A stretch of DNA of 31,286 bases from an uncultured Clostridia bacterium (GTDB lineage Bacteria; Bacillota; Clostridia; HGM11514): the NCBI GenBank assembly GCA_934489915.1, contig CAKSSZ010000003.1:1-31286 (forward strand). Reading direction: 5' to 3'. The first letter of the stretch is position 1. The number at the start of each line of letters is the position of its first letter. The notes beneath the pieces were generated by a model. It saw only the letters and a program-made list of their open reading frames with translations. It was not told the DNA's origin and searched no databases. The position numbers and the translations under genes are program-made. Below are positions 7,270 through 14,366 of this stretch, piece after piece.

Positions 7270-8875
7270 TCGGGGCATTTTCTGGTCGGATATCAAACGG
7301 CTCTGGTGGGCGCCGGCGTTGTTTACTCTCTATATGATCTTAGAGCAGCCCCTGGCGATTTTGAACCAAATGAAATATTGGGATTATGCTTTTTACGAGC
7401 AAAGATATTTATACATCAGCATTGTTCCCCTTTACTATTGCTTTCCTATTGTATTAGCGGCGCTGCTGTTCCGATATTTACATACGGGGAAGGCATCTCA
7501 GTTTTTCCACACGCTCCCGGTGACCCGGGGCGAGCTGCTGCGGACGAAATGGATTTCCCTGCTGGTGATGACTTCATTGCCGATTTTACTCAACTGGGGC
7601 ATTATGATAGGACTGTACTACGGCACGCAGATTGGGGATTGGTATCAGCTTTCACAGATCCATGCTTTCTTTGGCGGGATTTTAGTGAACAGTCTGGCAT
7701 TGTGCGGTATTGCGTCCTTTGCTGCGTCTGTCACCGGCAATACGGTGGGGATGATTGCCGCCTCCGTCGGACTCCCTGTTCTGCCCTGGGTGGCGCAATA
7801 CGGGATCTCGTTTTTGATGTGCGTGGTGCTGAAAGGATTTGTGAGCTTTCCCCGTGGACTGGATCGGTTTTGCTATCATCTGATCCCGTCTTTTGATCAA
7901 TTTTCCTGGCCGGAGGCTGCCTATCCTCTGGCGGAATTTATTCTGTTTGCCGCCTTGGGCGCCTTTCTTTACCGGCGGTATGCAGTGGAACGGAGCGGCG
8001 ATTTGATTACCGCCACCTGGCTGCGGCCCTTCTTTGCATACGGGGCAAGCTTAGGTACGGCAATTTTGGGTATGGCATATTTTTATCATTATTCTTACTC
8101 CACGGGAGCGGTAATTCTCTTTACTGTCCTTGCCGGTGCGCTGGGCTTTTTCCTGGCGGAGGCAATGATGAAACGAACCCTGAGGGTGCTGTCCTCCTGG
8201 AAAAAATTTGCTGTCTTTGCCGTGACTGCGGCGGCAATCTGCACAGTGATTTCACTGGATTGGTTCGGCTTTAACAATTTGCCTGCCGCCAATGAGGTTG
8301 CCTCCATCTCCTACGGCGGGTTTCTGCTGCCCACTACTCAGGAAAAGATGGATGAGCTTGGCTTTTATTACGATACCTCCGTCGCTTTGCTTTCCCAGCC
8401 GGAAAATGTTCAAAAAACCTTGCAGCTGATGGAAACCTTAAAGCATCAGGAGCGGGAGACAAATGAAATTCAGAATCGCTCCTGTTTTAATATCCGGCTG
8501 AAAAACGGAAGGGTTATGAGTCGGGCATACTATGTGTACGACGGTCAGGACAGCGAGCTGCTGGATTGCCGGGAGGCAAGGATCAGCCGTAACGCTATCT
8601 TCCGCAAATCGGAGGAGGATATTCTGAGTATTCGGGTAAACCTGGTAGATCCGGAGGAACCCTTGGAATTTACCCTGCGCACACCCGAGGCAATCCATGC
8701 CTATAAGGAAGCGGTAGAGCAGGATCTGCTGGAGCAGAGCAGGAATGCAGATCCTTACTGCGAGGTTGCCATCACCTTTGGGGGGGACGAAAAGGACAAA
8801 TTCGATACTCAAGGCTATCTGATTACCGACGGCACCCATGTGCGGGCATTGCTGGAGGCGAGAGAAGAAGACTAA
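7244..8875 (+). CDS. ABC transporter permease with large C-terminal non-membrane domain (DUF6449-like)
   Basis: This 543-residue protein has about eight to ten hydrophobic segments within the first 340 residues, including FPIVLAALLFRYL and ILFAALGAFLYRRYA. ThexFFHTLPVTRGELLRTKW segment is typical of ABC-2 type permeases of bacitracin/YtrC-like exporters (seen as SQFFHTLPVTRGELLRTKW). From about residue 350 on, a roughly 195-residue hydrophilic region follows, resembling the DUF6449 domain found on such permeases in Clostridia; it would lie outside or inside the membrane depending on topology, which I cannot settle. The start at 7244 was chosen because GGAGGG lies 7 bases upstream and the longer frame from 7223 has none. 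It is the last gene of the gntR operon; a terminator follows at 9053-9098. Confidence 0.88.
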   Translation: MKSKTAFCNRGIFWSDIKRLWWAPALFTLYMILEQPLAILNQMKYWDYAFYEQRYLYISIVPLYYCFPIVLAALLFRYLHTGKASQFFHTLPVTRGELLRTKWISLLVMTSLPILLNWGIMIGLYYGTQIGDWYQLSQIHAFFGGILVNSLALCGIASFAASVTGNTVGMIAASVGLPVLPWVAQYGISFLMCVVLKGFVSFPRGLDRFCYHLIPSFDQFSWPEAAYPLAEFILFAALGAFLYRRYAVERSGDLITATWLRPFFAYGASLGTAILGMAYFYHYSYSTGAVILFTVLAGALGFFLAEAMMKRTLRVLSSWKKFAVFAVTAAAICTVISLDWFGFNNLPAANEVASISYGGFLLPTTQEKMDELGFYYDTSVALLSQPENVQKTLQLMETLKHQERETNEIQNRSCFNIRLKNGRVMSRAYYVYDGQDSELLDCREARISRNAIFRKSEEDILSIRVNLVDPEEPLEFTLRTPEAIHAYKEAVEQDLLEQSRNADPYCEVAITFGGDEKDKFDTQGYLITDGTHVRALLEAREED

Positions 8876-8945
8876 ACGGGAGCGTCTGCGAATTTTATTC
8901 GTCACTATTTCACGAAAAAAATTCGAAAATGGGTTGTTTTTGGAG

Positions 8946-9005
8946 GATGAAACCTATGTGGCACAGCCTTATGTAGGAGATCAGTCCGGTTCGGAGTACG
9001 AATGA
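8946..9005 (+). pseudogene. Remnant 3' end of a paralogue of the secreted B-repeat protein downstream
   Basis: A frame without a start codon reads DETYVAQPYVGDQSGSEYE and stop. It matches DQTYLAQPYVGEVTG at the C-terminus of the intact gene at 9185-10615. At DNA level 30 of 36 bases agree (8946-8981 against 10538-10573). Upstream of it, between the permease stop and 8945, similarity to the intact protein is lost. The hairpin terminator at 9053-9098 is probably the lost gene's own. The 309-bp gap 8876-9184 otherwise holds only this terminator and the promoter of the next gene. Confidence 0.72.
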
Positions 9006-9052
9006 AAGCACCAACAATAATTGCTAACTCATAAGTCATCATTTCCTTTGAC

Positions 9053-9098
9053 AAGAAAGATGCGCCCGGGAGTAATTCTGCGGCGCATCTTTCTTTTT
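9053..9098 (+). terminator. Rho-independent terminator
   Basis: AAGAAAGATGCGCC (9053-9066) pairs perfectly with GGCGCATCTTTCTT (9082-9095) around a 15-nt loop and is followed by a short U run. It ends the permease operon and/or the decayed paralogue. Confidence 0.88.
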
Positions 9099-9119
9099 AA
9101 TGCCTTTTTACAAAAAAGG

Positions 9120-9148
9120 TTGACAGGCAGTTGGGTTTTTGGTATAAT
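9120..9148 (+). promoter_or_regulatory. Consensus sigma-A promoter of the secreted B-repeat protein
   Basis: Perfect TTGACA (9120-9125), 17-bp spacer and perfect TATAAT (9143-9148) are seen 36 bp before the start codon. This is one of the strongest predicted promoters in the window, so the surface protein is likely well expressed. Confidence 0.92.
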
Positions 9149-9184
9149 GTAAGTAACTATTAAACGAAAGGGAGATGTTAGCAC

Positions 9185-10615
9185 ATGAAAAAGGTATTAT
9201 CAGCATTGCTGACAGCAAGCCTGTTGTTTTCCGGCTTCAGCGTTGCTGCCAGTTCAGGTGACATCACGGATACGGCTTATTATCAACCCGTTCAGAGTCT
9301 GCTGGATTGTCAGGATCAAACCCCGGGAAATATCCCTACCGAAGCAAGTGCCGATGGATTGAATTTTATCGGAACCAGTTTTGCAAACGGCGTTTACCTG
9401 CAGGAAGCTGACGGGAATATTTATTGGTGCGGCGGCCGGTATTTGAAAAAAACCGCAGCTCCAACGAATGGCTGGAATGCAGTCTTTTATACTCCCAATG
9501 CTACCAAGATGGGCAGCAATGAGGGAGAATGGACAGTGCAGTCAAAGGTGAAATTCAGCCAGACGACAAACAGCACTGCGTATAACTTTGGGCTGCGGAT
9601 CGGTCACGGAGGCGGTGTCAACGGAAGACAAATGTATTTCGGATCTAACAGCATCAATACGAAGGATCAGAAGGCAGAAAGCGCTATCTTTACGATTGAG
9701 TGGCAGGAGGAGACAACATCAGAGGTAAGCAGAAAAAGCTTTAACACTGATTTTTCTTACGCATTACAAAATGAAACTTGGTATGTGATCCGCAATACAT
9801 ATAACTTAGATACCAAGACTGCCCGGCTGGATTTGTATGACGCAACAGGGGAGACCTTGCTGACCTCCACCGGGGAGATTTCACTGCCGGAAACTATTGA
9901 TGCGAAAAATAGCAGCGGCGATGTTGTAACCAAAACCATTCCTTATAATCTGACCTTTGGAGGGGTTCGCTGCGACACAATCCCTGAGGCCGGCAACTAC
10001 ATCGGTGTTGACGACTTTATCATTACCCGAACTATTGCAAAGCCTGTCACCGTTACAGCAGGCGAAGGCGGCACGGTAACCTACGGCGGGAAGGATGTCT
10101 CCGGCGAGGTGGCAGTGCCTTATAACAGCAGCGAAGCGCAGACCTTCACCATTGTTCCGGATGAAGGGTATGAAATTGCTTCCATTGAACAGAACGGTGC
10201 GTCCGTACCTGCGACCGGCACTGTGAGTTTTGAAAACGTGAAAACGGCGCAGACTTTGAACGTGGCCTTCCGGCAAAAGAAGCCGGAAAACCCGGGCATT
10301 GCGGAAAATGCAACCACCGTTCAATACGGTACGGTTGGAGAGCAGCCGGCGGTTTATGTTTACAGCAAGCTGAATAACTTTACCGCTGAAAGCGCAGATG
10401 AATATGGCATCAACCTGTGGATCAAAGGCGAAGCAGACAAGCTGACGCTGCCCGCAATGCAGGATTCCACCACAAAGGCGGTGGCAGCAGCCAACCAGGC
10501 ATTTGCAATCAAAGTGTTTGGTAAGGCAATCACCGCAGATCAAACCTATCTGGCACAGCCCTATGTTGGGGAGGTAACCGGAACGGAACAGGAAATTAAT
10601 ATTTCGACAAAATAA
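9185..10615 (+). CDS. Secreted protein with InlB-like B-repeat, function unknown
   Basis: This 476-residue protein starts with a clear Sec signal peptide (MKKVLSALLTASLLFSGFSV, cleavage near residue 22). Residues about 30-285 look like a beta-rich, possibly concanavalin/LamG-like region (FGLRIGHGGGVNGRQMYFG and VDDFIITRTI are typical of such sandwiches). Residues about 286-365 form a divergent InlB B-repeat (VTAGEGGTVTYGG, then FTIVPDEGYEI and SIEQNG). The last 100 residues (YVYSKLNNFTAESADEYGI, then FAIKVFGKAIT and TYLAQPYVG) form a domain that I do not recognise as characterised, but that is also the domain left in the remnant upstream. No LPXTG or SLH anchor is present, so it is secreted or held by a partner. 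GGGAG lies about 12 bases before the ATG. A terminator follows at 10631. Confidence 0.82.
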   Translation: MKKVLSALLTASLLFSGFSVAASSGDITDTAYYQPVQSLLDCQDQTPGNIPTEASADGLNFIGTSFANGVYLQEADGNIYWCGGRYLKKTAAPTNGWNAVFYTPNATKMGSNEGEWTVQSKVKFSQTTNSTAYNFGLRIGHGGGVNGRQMYFGSNSINTKDQKAESAIFTIEWQEETTSEVSRKSFNTDFSYALQNETWYVIRNTYNLDTKTARLDLYDATGETLLTSTGEISLPETIDAKNSSGDVVTKTIPYNLTFGGVRCDTIPEAGNYIGVDDFIITRTIAKPVTVTAGEGGTVTYGGKDVSGEVAVPYNSSEAQTFTIVPDEGYEIASIEQNGASVPATGTVSFENVKTAQTLNVAFRQKKPENPGIAENATTVQYGTVGEQPAVYVYSKLNNFTAESADEYGINLWIKGEADKLTLPAMQDSTTKAVAAANQAFAIKVFGKAITADQTYLAQPYVGEVTGTEQEINISTK

Positions 10616-10630
10616 CAGACACATAAGAAA

Positions 10631-10666
10631 GAAACGCTGCAGATTTTTCTGCAGCGTTTCTATTTT
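10631..10666 (+). terminator. Rho-independent terminator of the B-repeat protein gene
   Basis: GAAACGCTGCAG (10631-10642) and CTGCAGCGTTTC (10649-10660) form a perfect 12-bp stem with a 6-nt loop, followed by TATTTT. Confidence 0.93.
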
Positions 10667-10790
10667 GACATTAACGGGATATTTCTCTTTCAAAAGAAGG
10701 AAATGAGAAGAAATATGTCGAAAATAAATTAACATAGATGGGGAATGTTCGCCCAAAAAGAAAAAACAACAAGTAATTAGACTCAAAAAC

Positions 10791-10835
10791 GGGAGAAGCA
10801 AGGGATGCGACCTCCCATTCATAGACGGAATGGAG
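10791..10835 (+). promoter_or_regulatory. Leader of the SLH gene with mutually exclusive hairpins, one hiding the Shine-Dalgarno sequence
   Basis: CTCCCATTC (10812-10820) can pair with GAATGGAG (10828-10835), leaving one bulged C and a 7-nt loop; this covers the GGAG ribosome binding site. The same CTCCC (10812-10816) can instead pair with GGGAG (10791-10795), which would free the site. This is the architecture of a translational on/off switch. No promoter was recognised between 10661 and 10790, and no known riboswitch consensus was identified. The pairings are seen in the sequence; regulation is inferred. Confidence 0.4.
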
Positions 10836-10841
10836 ATTCTT

Positions 10842-11528
10842 ATGATTAAAATAAAAAGACCGGTGTGTATGATTTTAACTCTCCTGGCTCTGACCGGGAC
10901 AACCGGGTACGGCGCAGATCACCCCATTGATTTGCACCGCCCCACGATTGAAGAATTTTTTCAGCAGTCCACCCGTGGCTTTACCGATACTCAAGGGCAT
11001 TGGGCGGAACAGGCAATTTATGAAGCGGTGGATCTGGGCTATGTGTCCGGCACATCCGACACGCTTTTTTCTCCGGAACTGCCGATGACCCGTGCCATGC
11101 TGGTCACCATGCTTTATCGGATGGCGGGCAGCCCGAGTATTGTAGTCAGCAACCCGTTTACCGATGTTCCCCGGGGCAGCTGGTATGAAAAACCGGTGCT
11201 GTGGACGGTGGAAAAGGGGATTTCTTACGGACAAACCGAGACGCTTTTCGGTGTGAACGGGAGCGCCAGCCGGGAAACGATTGTGACCATGCTCTATCGA
11301 TATGCCCGTAATATGGGCTATGACGTCGGCGATTACAGCGACACCACACAGTTTACAGACAGCGGAGAAATCTCCCCTGCCTCTAAGGCTGCCGTCTCCT
11401 GGGCGCTGGCAAATCAGCTGATCAGCGGGAAGGAAAACCGGCGGTTAGACCCCAAGGGAACGGCCACCCGAGCGGAAGTGGTTGCGATTGTGATCCGATT
11501 TTTACACTTGCAGGAGGAGCAGAAATAA
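10842..11528 (+). CDS. Secreted SLH-only protein (three S-layer homology motifs)
   Basis: This 228-residue protein has a signal peptide (IKRPVCMILTLLALTGTTG) and then almost nothing but three SLH motifs: FTDTQGHWAEQAI...GTSDTLFSPELPMTRA, FTDVPRGSWYEKPVLWTVEK..., and FTDSGEISPASKAAVSWALA..., each with the final acidic/ITRAE-like segment. SLH triplets bind pyruvylated secondary cell-wall polymer, so the mature protein should sit on the cell wall. With no second domain, it may be a minimal cell-wall coat or a docking partner for neighbours such as the unanchored B-repeat protein; that is inference. Start 10842 was chosen because GGAG (10832-10835) is 6 bases upstream; the ATG at 10830 overlaps this site. 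The small cysteine protein starts 2 bp after its stop. Confidence 0.9.
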   Translation: MIKIKRPVCMILTLLALTGTTGYGADHPIDLHRPTIEEFFQQSTRGFTDTQGHWAEQAIYEAVDLGYVSGTSDTLFSPELPMTRAMLVTMLYRMAGSPSIVVSNPFTDVPRGSWYEKPVLWTVEKGISYGQTETLFGVNGSASRETIVTMLYRYARNMGYDVGDYSDTTQFTDSGEISPASKAAVSWALANQLISGKENRRLDPKGTATRAEVVAIVIRFLHLQEEQK

Positions 11529-11530
11529 CG

Positions 11531-11695
11531 ATGGATGAGTGCGAGCGCTGCCTGTACGGCAGTATGGATGAGGATGGAGAAACGGTGTGCAGTATGCCGA
11601 TGGACGAGGATGAGGCGACTCGGTCGTTTCATCAGAAACGCTGCCCGTATTTTCGGGTGGGGGATGAGTATACGATTGTAAAGCGGCAAAATTAG
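11531..11695 (+). CDS. Small cysteine-rich protein, DUF6472-like
   Basis: A 54-residue frame starts 2 bp after the SLH gene, with AGGAGGAG about 12 bases before its ATG. The protein begins MDECERCLYGSMDEDGE and continues VCSMPMDEDEATR, then CPYFRVGDEYTIVKRQN. Cysteines are at 4, 7, 20 and 38, and the protein is strongly acidic. The pattern C-x2-C...C-x3-LDEDE...CPYF-x4-DEY is that of the DUF6472 family of small clostridial proteins, which could bind a zinc ion; its function is unknown. Length is as usual for the family. It lies in line with the SLH and SGNH hydrolase genes and is probably co-transcribed. No signal peptide is present, so it should be cytoplasmic. Confidence 0.8.
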   Translation: MDECERCLYGSMDEDGETVCSMPMDEDEATRSFHQKRCPYFRVGDEYTIVKRQN

Positions 11696-11746
11696 CCGCA
11701 GGGCGGTCAAGCCGCTAAAAATTGATTGGGAAAGAGGAGATATGAG

Positions 11747-12871
11747 ATGGAGTGGAGAGCTTTTTGGGGGTGTTCAATGGCACCAAACAGCGGTATTCCG
11801 GTGGGATATGCAAAAAATATTACCCTGCGTTATTTGTTGAAAGCGCCGTATTCCGGAGAAGGGCTAAGGTTTTCTTTTACCAACCGTTATGGGGGAGAGG
11901 CAGTTTCTCTTTCTGCTGTTACGGTGGGGCGTTATGAAAACGGTCGCCTGACAGACCGGCCGGTGGAGGTGACCTTTTGCGGCAACACTTCCGTTACCTT
12001 GGCGCCGGGGGAGGAAATTGTTTCCGATCCGGCTAAGTTAGCCGTGGAACGGAAAGGAGATTATGCGGTCAGTATTTATTTGCAGGAGCTGACCCGCATG
12101 AGCAATGCTGCCAATTGCAGCGGCCCGCTGATGCGTACCTTTGCAACAGAAGGCAACCATGCGGAGGATATGGTATGGCCGGAAAAAAAGGTGCAGCTGT
12201 GGCATAATAATTATTATTTTCTGGAAACGGCAGAAATGCTGACGGAAGAGGAGAACCGTTCCATTGTGACATTCGGAGATTCTATTACTGCCCAAAGCTG
12301 GCCCGAGTGGTTTGTACTGCGGGCAATGGACGAGGGCGAGCATACGGCGGTGATTCGCCGTGGGATCGGCGGCGGCAGAATTCTGCGGGAATATACCGAT
12401 GTGACCCGCAGCTGCTATGGGGAAAGCGGTTTGCATCGGTTTGCCCGTGAAATCAGTACTGCCGGAGCGGATACCGTGTTGGTGCTCCACGGAGTGAATG
12501 ACATCATCCACCCGGACGGCGGTGTTGCAACCCCTTTGAGCGATTTGCCCACGGCAGAGGAAATGATCGAAGGACTGCGGTACTACATCCAAACGGCGCA
12601 TGAGATGGATAAGAAAATTTATTTATCCCCTATTTTGCCTTTCGGAGGCTATGCGTGTCCGCCGGAGCGGAATGAATTGCGCAAGGCGGTAAACCGGTGG
12701 ATTATGACCCAACAGGAATCGGACGGTGTGCTGGGCTTTGAAAAAGCTTTACAGCAGCCGGAAAATCCGGATTACCTGCAGTCTGCTTATGATTGCGGCG
12801 ATCATTTGCATCCAAGCCTTGCCGGCGCCCGTAAAATGGCGCAGACGGTGCCGAGTGAGCTGATTTGGTAA
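11747..12871 (+). CDS. SGNH/GDSL hydrolase family protein, probable carbohydrate esterase
   Basis: This 374-residue protein has an N-terminal beta-rich domain (about 1-165, with RFSFTNRYGGEAVSL) and a C-terminal SGNH hydrolase domain. The catalytic blocks are visible: TFGDSIT with the nucleophile S179, GIGGGR (oxyanion glycine), LHGVND with N251, and GDHLHPS with D352 and H355. This two-domain layout is that of esterases that deacetylate polysaccharides, although the true substrate is not known. No signal peptide is evident, so it is probably cytoplasmic. The ATG at 11747 follows AAAGAGGAG by 7 bases; a longer TTG-initiated frame from 11726 lacks a site of its own. It ends the line SLH-DUF6472-SGNH, with a hairpin terminator 67 bp downstream. 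Confidence 0.88.
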   Translation: MEWRAFWGCSMAPNSGIPVGYAKNITLRYLLKAPYSGEGLRFSFTNRYGGEAVSLSAVTVGRYENGRLTDRPVEVTFCGNTSVTLAPGEEIVSDPAKLAVERKGDYAVSIYLQELTRMSNAANCSGPLMRTFATEGNHAEDMVWPEKKVQLWHNNYYFLETAEMLTEEENRSIVTFGDSITAQSWPEWFVLRAMDEGEHTAVIRRGIGGGRILREYTDVTRSCYGESGLHRFAREISTAGADTVLVLHGVNDIIHPDGGVATPLSDLPTAEEMIEGLRYYIQTAHEMDKKIYLSPILPFGGYACPPERNELRKAVNRWIMTQQESDGVLGFEKALQQPENPDYLQSAYDCGDHLHPSLAGARKMAQTVPSELIW

Positions 12872-12938
12872 GGAAAGAAAGCTTCGGCTTGTGGGTTTAC
12901 TCATTCCAATGCTTTTTTCGATTCTCTTAAAAATAAAG

Positions 12939-12981
12939 AGGCTGTTTCAAAAGTCGACTGACTTTTGAAACAGCCTTTTTT
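12939..12981 (+). terminator. Long perfect-hairpin terminator (or REP-like repeat)
   Basis: AGGCTGTTTCAAAAGTC (12939-12955) and its exact complement (12960-12976) form a 17-bp stem around a 4-nt loop, followed by TTTTT. The stem is longer than most terminators. The 294-bp gap 12872-13165 contains otherwise a small UUCG hairpin (AAGCTTCGGCTT near 12879) and the promoter of the next gene. Confidence 0.8.
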
Positions 12982-13075
12982 GGCGGCAAATGCCAAATAC
13001 TTTTTGGATGAAACTGGATTGTCTCATAAATGCAACTTGTCTGAAAAAAAGTTTTAATCTTTTTGTAAAAAACCA

Positions 13076-13104
13076 TTGACAAGAAGGGAAAAAGAAGGTA
13101 CAAT
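13076..13104 (+). promoter_or_regulatory. Consensus sigma-A promoter of the NodB-like gene
   Basis: TTGACA (13076-13081), a 17-bp spacer and TACAAT (13099-13104) lie 62 bp upstream of the start codon. This shows that the open frame running through the region from 13076 is not coding. Confidence 0.85.
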
Positions 13105-13165
13105 ATATATTGAAGAAAATCAGAGAACCTACAACAACTTGTGGATTGCAGAGAAAGGGAAAAAG

Positions 13166-14290
13166 ATGAGACAAATTGTGAAATTACTGCTGGGAATCAT
13201 GCTCATATGTGTGTCTTTGCTGCCGAACGCTGTCGTATCGGCGCGGTCGGACGGGGGCGAGGTGACGGCTCGGATGTCGTTGAATGGGGTTGTGACCCAG
13301 GCAGAGCTGATCCATTCTGACAGCGTCAGCGGGGTGGTGACGGTTTCCAATCAAACCGGGCATGCACTCAGCGCAACAGTGACGGCTGTGGCTTACTCCA
13401 AGGGTCAGCCGGTTGGTTCCCAAGTGATGCACCGGGGGGAAATTTTGCCCGGCGTCATGCCTTTTTCCTTTACCATAGATCAGCTCAAGCAGGCAGATTG
13501 TGTTCGTGCGTTTGTGCTTTCAGAAAGTACGGCTGCTCCTCTTTGCCCTGCGGCACGGGACGGATTGAAACCGGCGCAGGTCATTGTCATCAAATTAGAT
13601 GACAGCTCCTCGCAGCTTTCCGATCAACCGGAGCGGTTTGATGAAGTGTTGTCCTATTTGGCCGGACAAAATATTCCTGCCGCTGCGGGAATTTTCGGAA
13701 AGTGGCTGGAAGAGGTTCGGGAAAATCCGGAAGAATATCGGCGGCAATTGGAGCTGATGCGCAGCTGGGCGGCAGAAGGACATCAGCTTTGGATTCATGG
13801 CTATGACGGAGAGCGGGGGGAGTTTGCCGCTATGGGAGAAACAGCGGCAGACAGTTTGGAGCAACAGGCCGAATCCTTGCAGACAAGCTATGACTTGATG
13901 AAGTCGGTGCTGCAATATCAGGCAACCTGCTTTGGACCTGCCTATCAGCAAAATAATGAGGATACGGTTACGGTGTTGAACCGGGAGTTTCCCCAGATTC
14001 AAACGGTTTTATTTATGAATGACCCGAACGGCCGGTTGAACGCTATGAATTTCAGCAAAATGAACATCTGTTCCATGGAGCTGCCGGGCGGTGTGGTAAG
14101 CTATCCTGCTTTTTTAGCTTGCTATGAACGGATGCAGGACGCACCCTATTTGGTATTGGAGGGACACCCGGGACTGTGGAATGAGCGGGGAAAGGAAGGA
14201 CTGGAATGTATCATTTCCTTCCTGCAGCAGCAAAATTGCATTTTTATGACCCCGGCAGAGTATGATTCTGTTTGCAGAATGAAAGGATAA
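13166..14290 (+). CDS. Secreted polysaccharide deacetylase-like (NodB-fold) protein
   Basis: This 374-residue protein has a signal peptide (MRQIVKLLLGIMLICVSLLP, cleavage near A26), an Ig-like beta domain at about 30-125, and a C-terminal domain reminiscent of the NodB/DUF2334 fold. VIKLDD gives the DD motif (D145, D146), HQLWIHGYD gives candidate metal histidines H206 and H211 with four rather than three residues between them, CFGPAYQQN stands where RPPxG is expected, and LEGHPGLWN supplies a late histidine (H334). Such proteins remove acetyl groups from cell-wall or other polysaccharides outside the cell. Because of the odd spacing, activity is not certain. The start has AAAGGGA 5 bases upstream. 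The gene is monocistronic: own promoter before, terminator after. Confidence 0.78.
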   Translation: MRQIVKLLLGIMLICVSLLPNAVVSARSDGGEVTARMSLNGVVTQAELIHSDSVSGVVTVSNQTGHALSATVTAVAYSKGQPVGSQVMHRGEILPGVMPFSFTIDQLKQADCVRAFVLSESTAAPLCPAARDGLKPAQVIVIKLDDSSSQLSDQPERFDEVLSYLAGQNIPAAAGIFGKWLEEVRENPEEYRRQLELMRSWAAEGHQLWIHGYDGERGEFAAMGETAADSLEQQAESLQTSYDLMKSVLQYQATCFGPAYQQNNEDTVTVLNREFPQIQTVLFMNDPNGRLNAMNFSKMNICSMELPGGVVSYPAFLACYERMQDAPYLVLEGHPGLWNERGKEGLECIISFLQQQNCIFMTPAEYDSVCRMKG

Positions 14291-14306
14291 ATAGAACCGT
14301 GAAAAT

Positions 14307-14346
14307 AAAAGCCGCAGCAAAATTAAATGATTTTGCTGCGGCTTTT
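14307..14346. terminator. Bidirectional terminator between the NodB-like gene and corA
   Basis: AAAAGCCGCAGCAAAAT (14307-14323) pairs with ATTTTGCTGCGGCTTTT (14330-14346) over 17 bp with a 6-nt loop. T runs on both strands serve the convergent genes on either side. Confidence 0.93.
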
Positions 14347-14366
14347 GCTTGGGAATGAATAAAATT

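Noticed and set aside
10737..10754. Fluoride-riboswitch-like words GATGG and TTCGCC upstream of the SLH gene
   Set aside because: The spacing is wrong by several bases, the further conserved pseudoknot segments are missing, and no fluoride exporter is encoded here.
9881..10822. A 313-codon minus-strand open frame opposite the B-repeat protein and its terminator
   Set aside because: It crosses a strong plus-strand terminator and has no recognisable domain; the plus-strand gene has promoter, ribosome site, signal peptide and domains.
13076..13165. N-terminal extension of the NodB-like protein from a TTG codon
   Set aside because: The stretch contains a TTGACA-17-TACAAT promoter, and a signal peptide begins exactly at the ATG at 13166.
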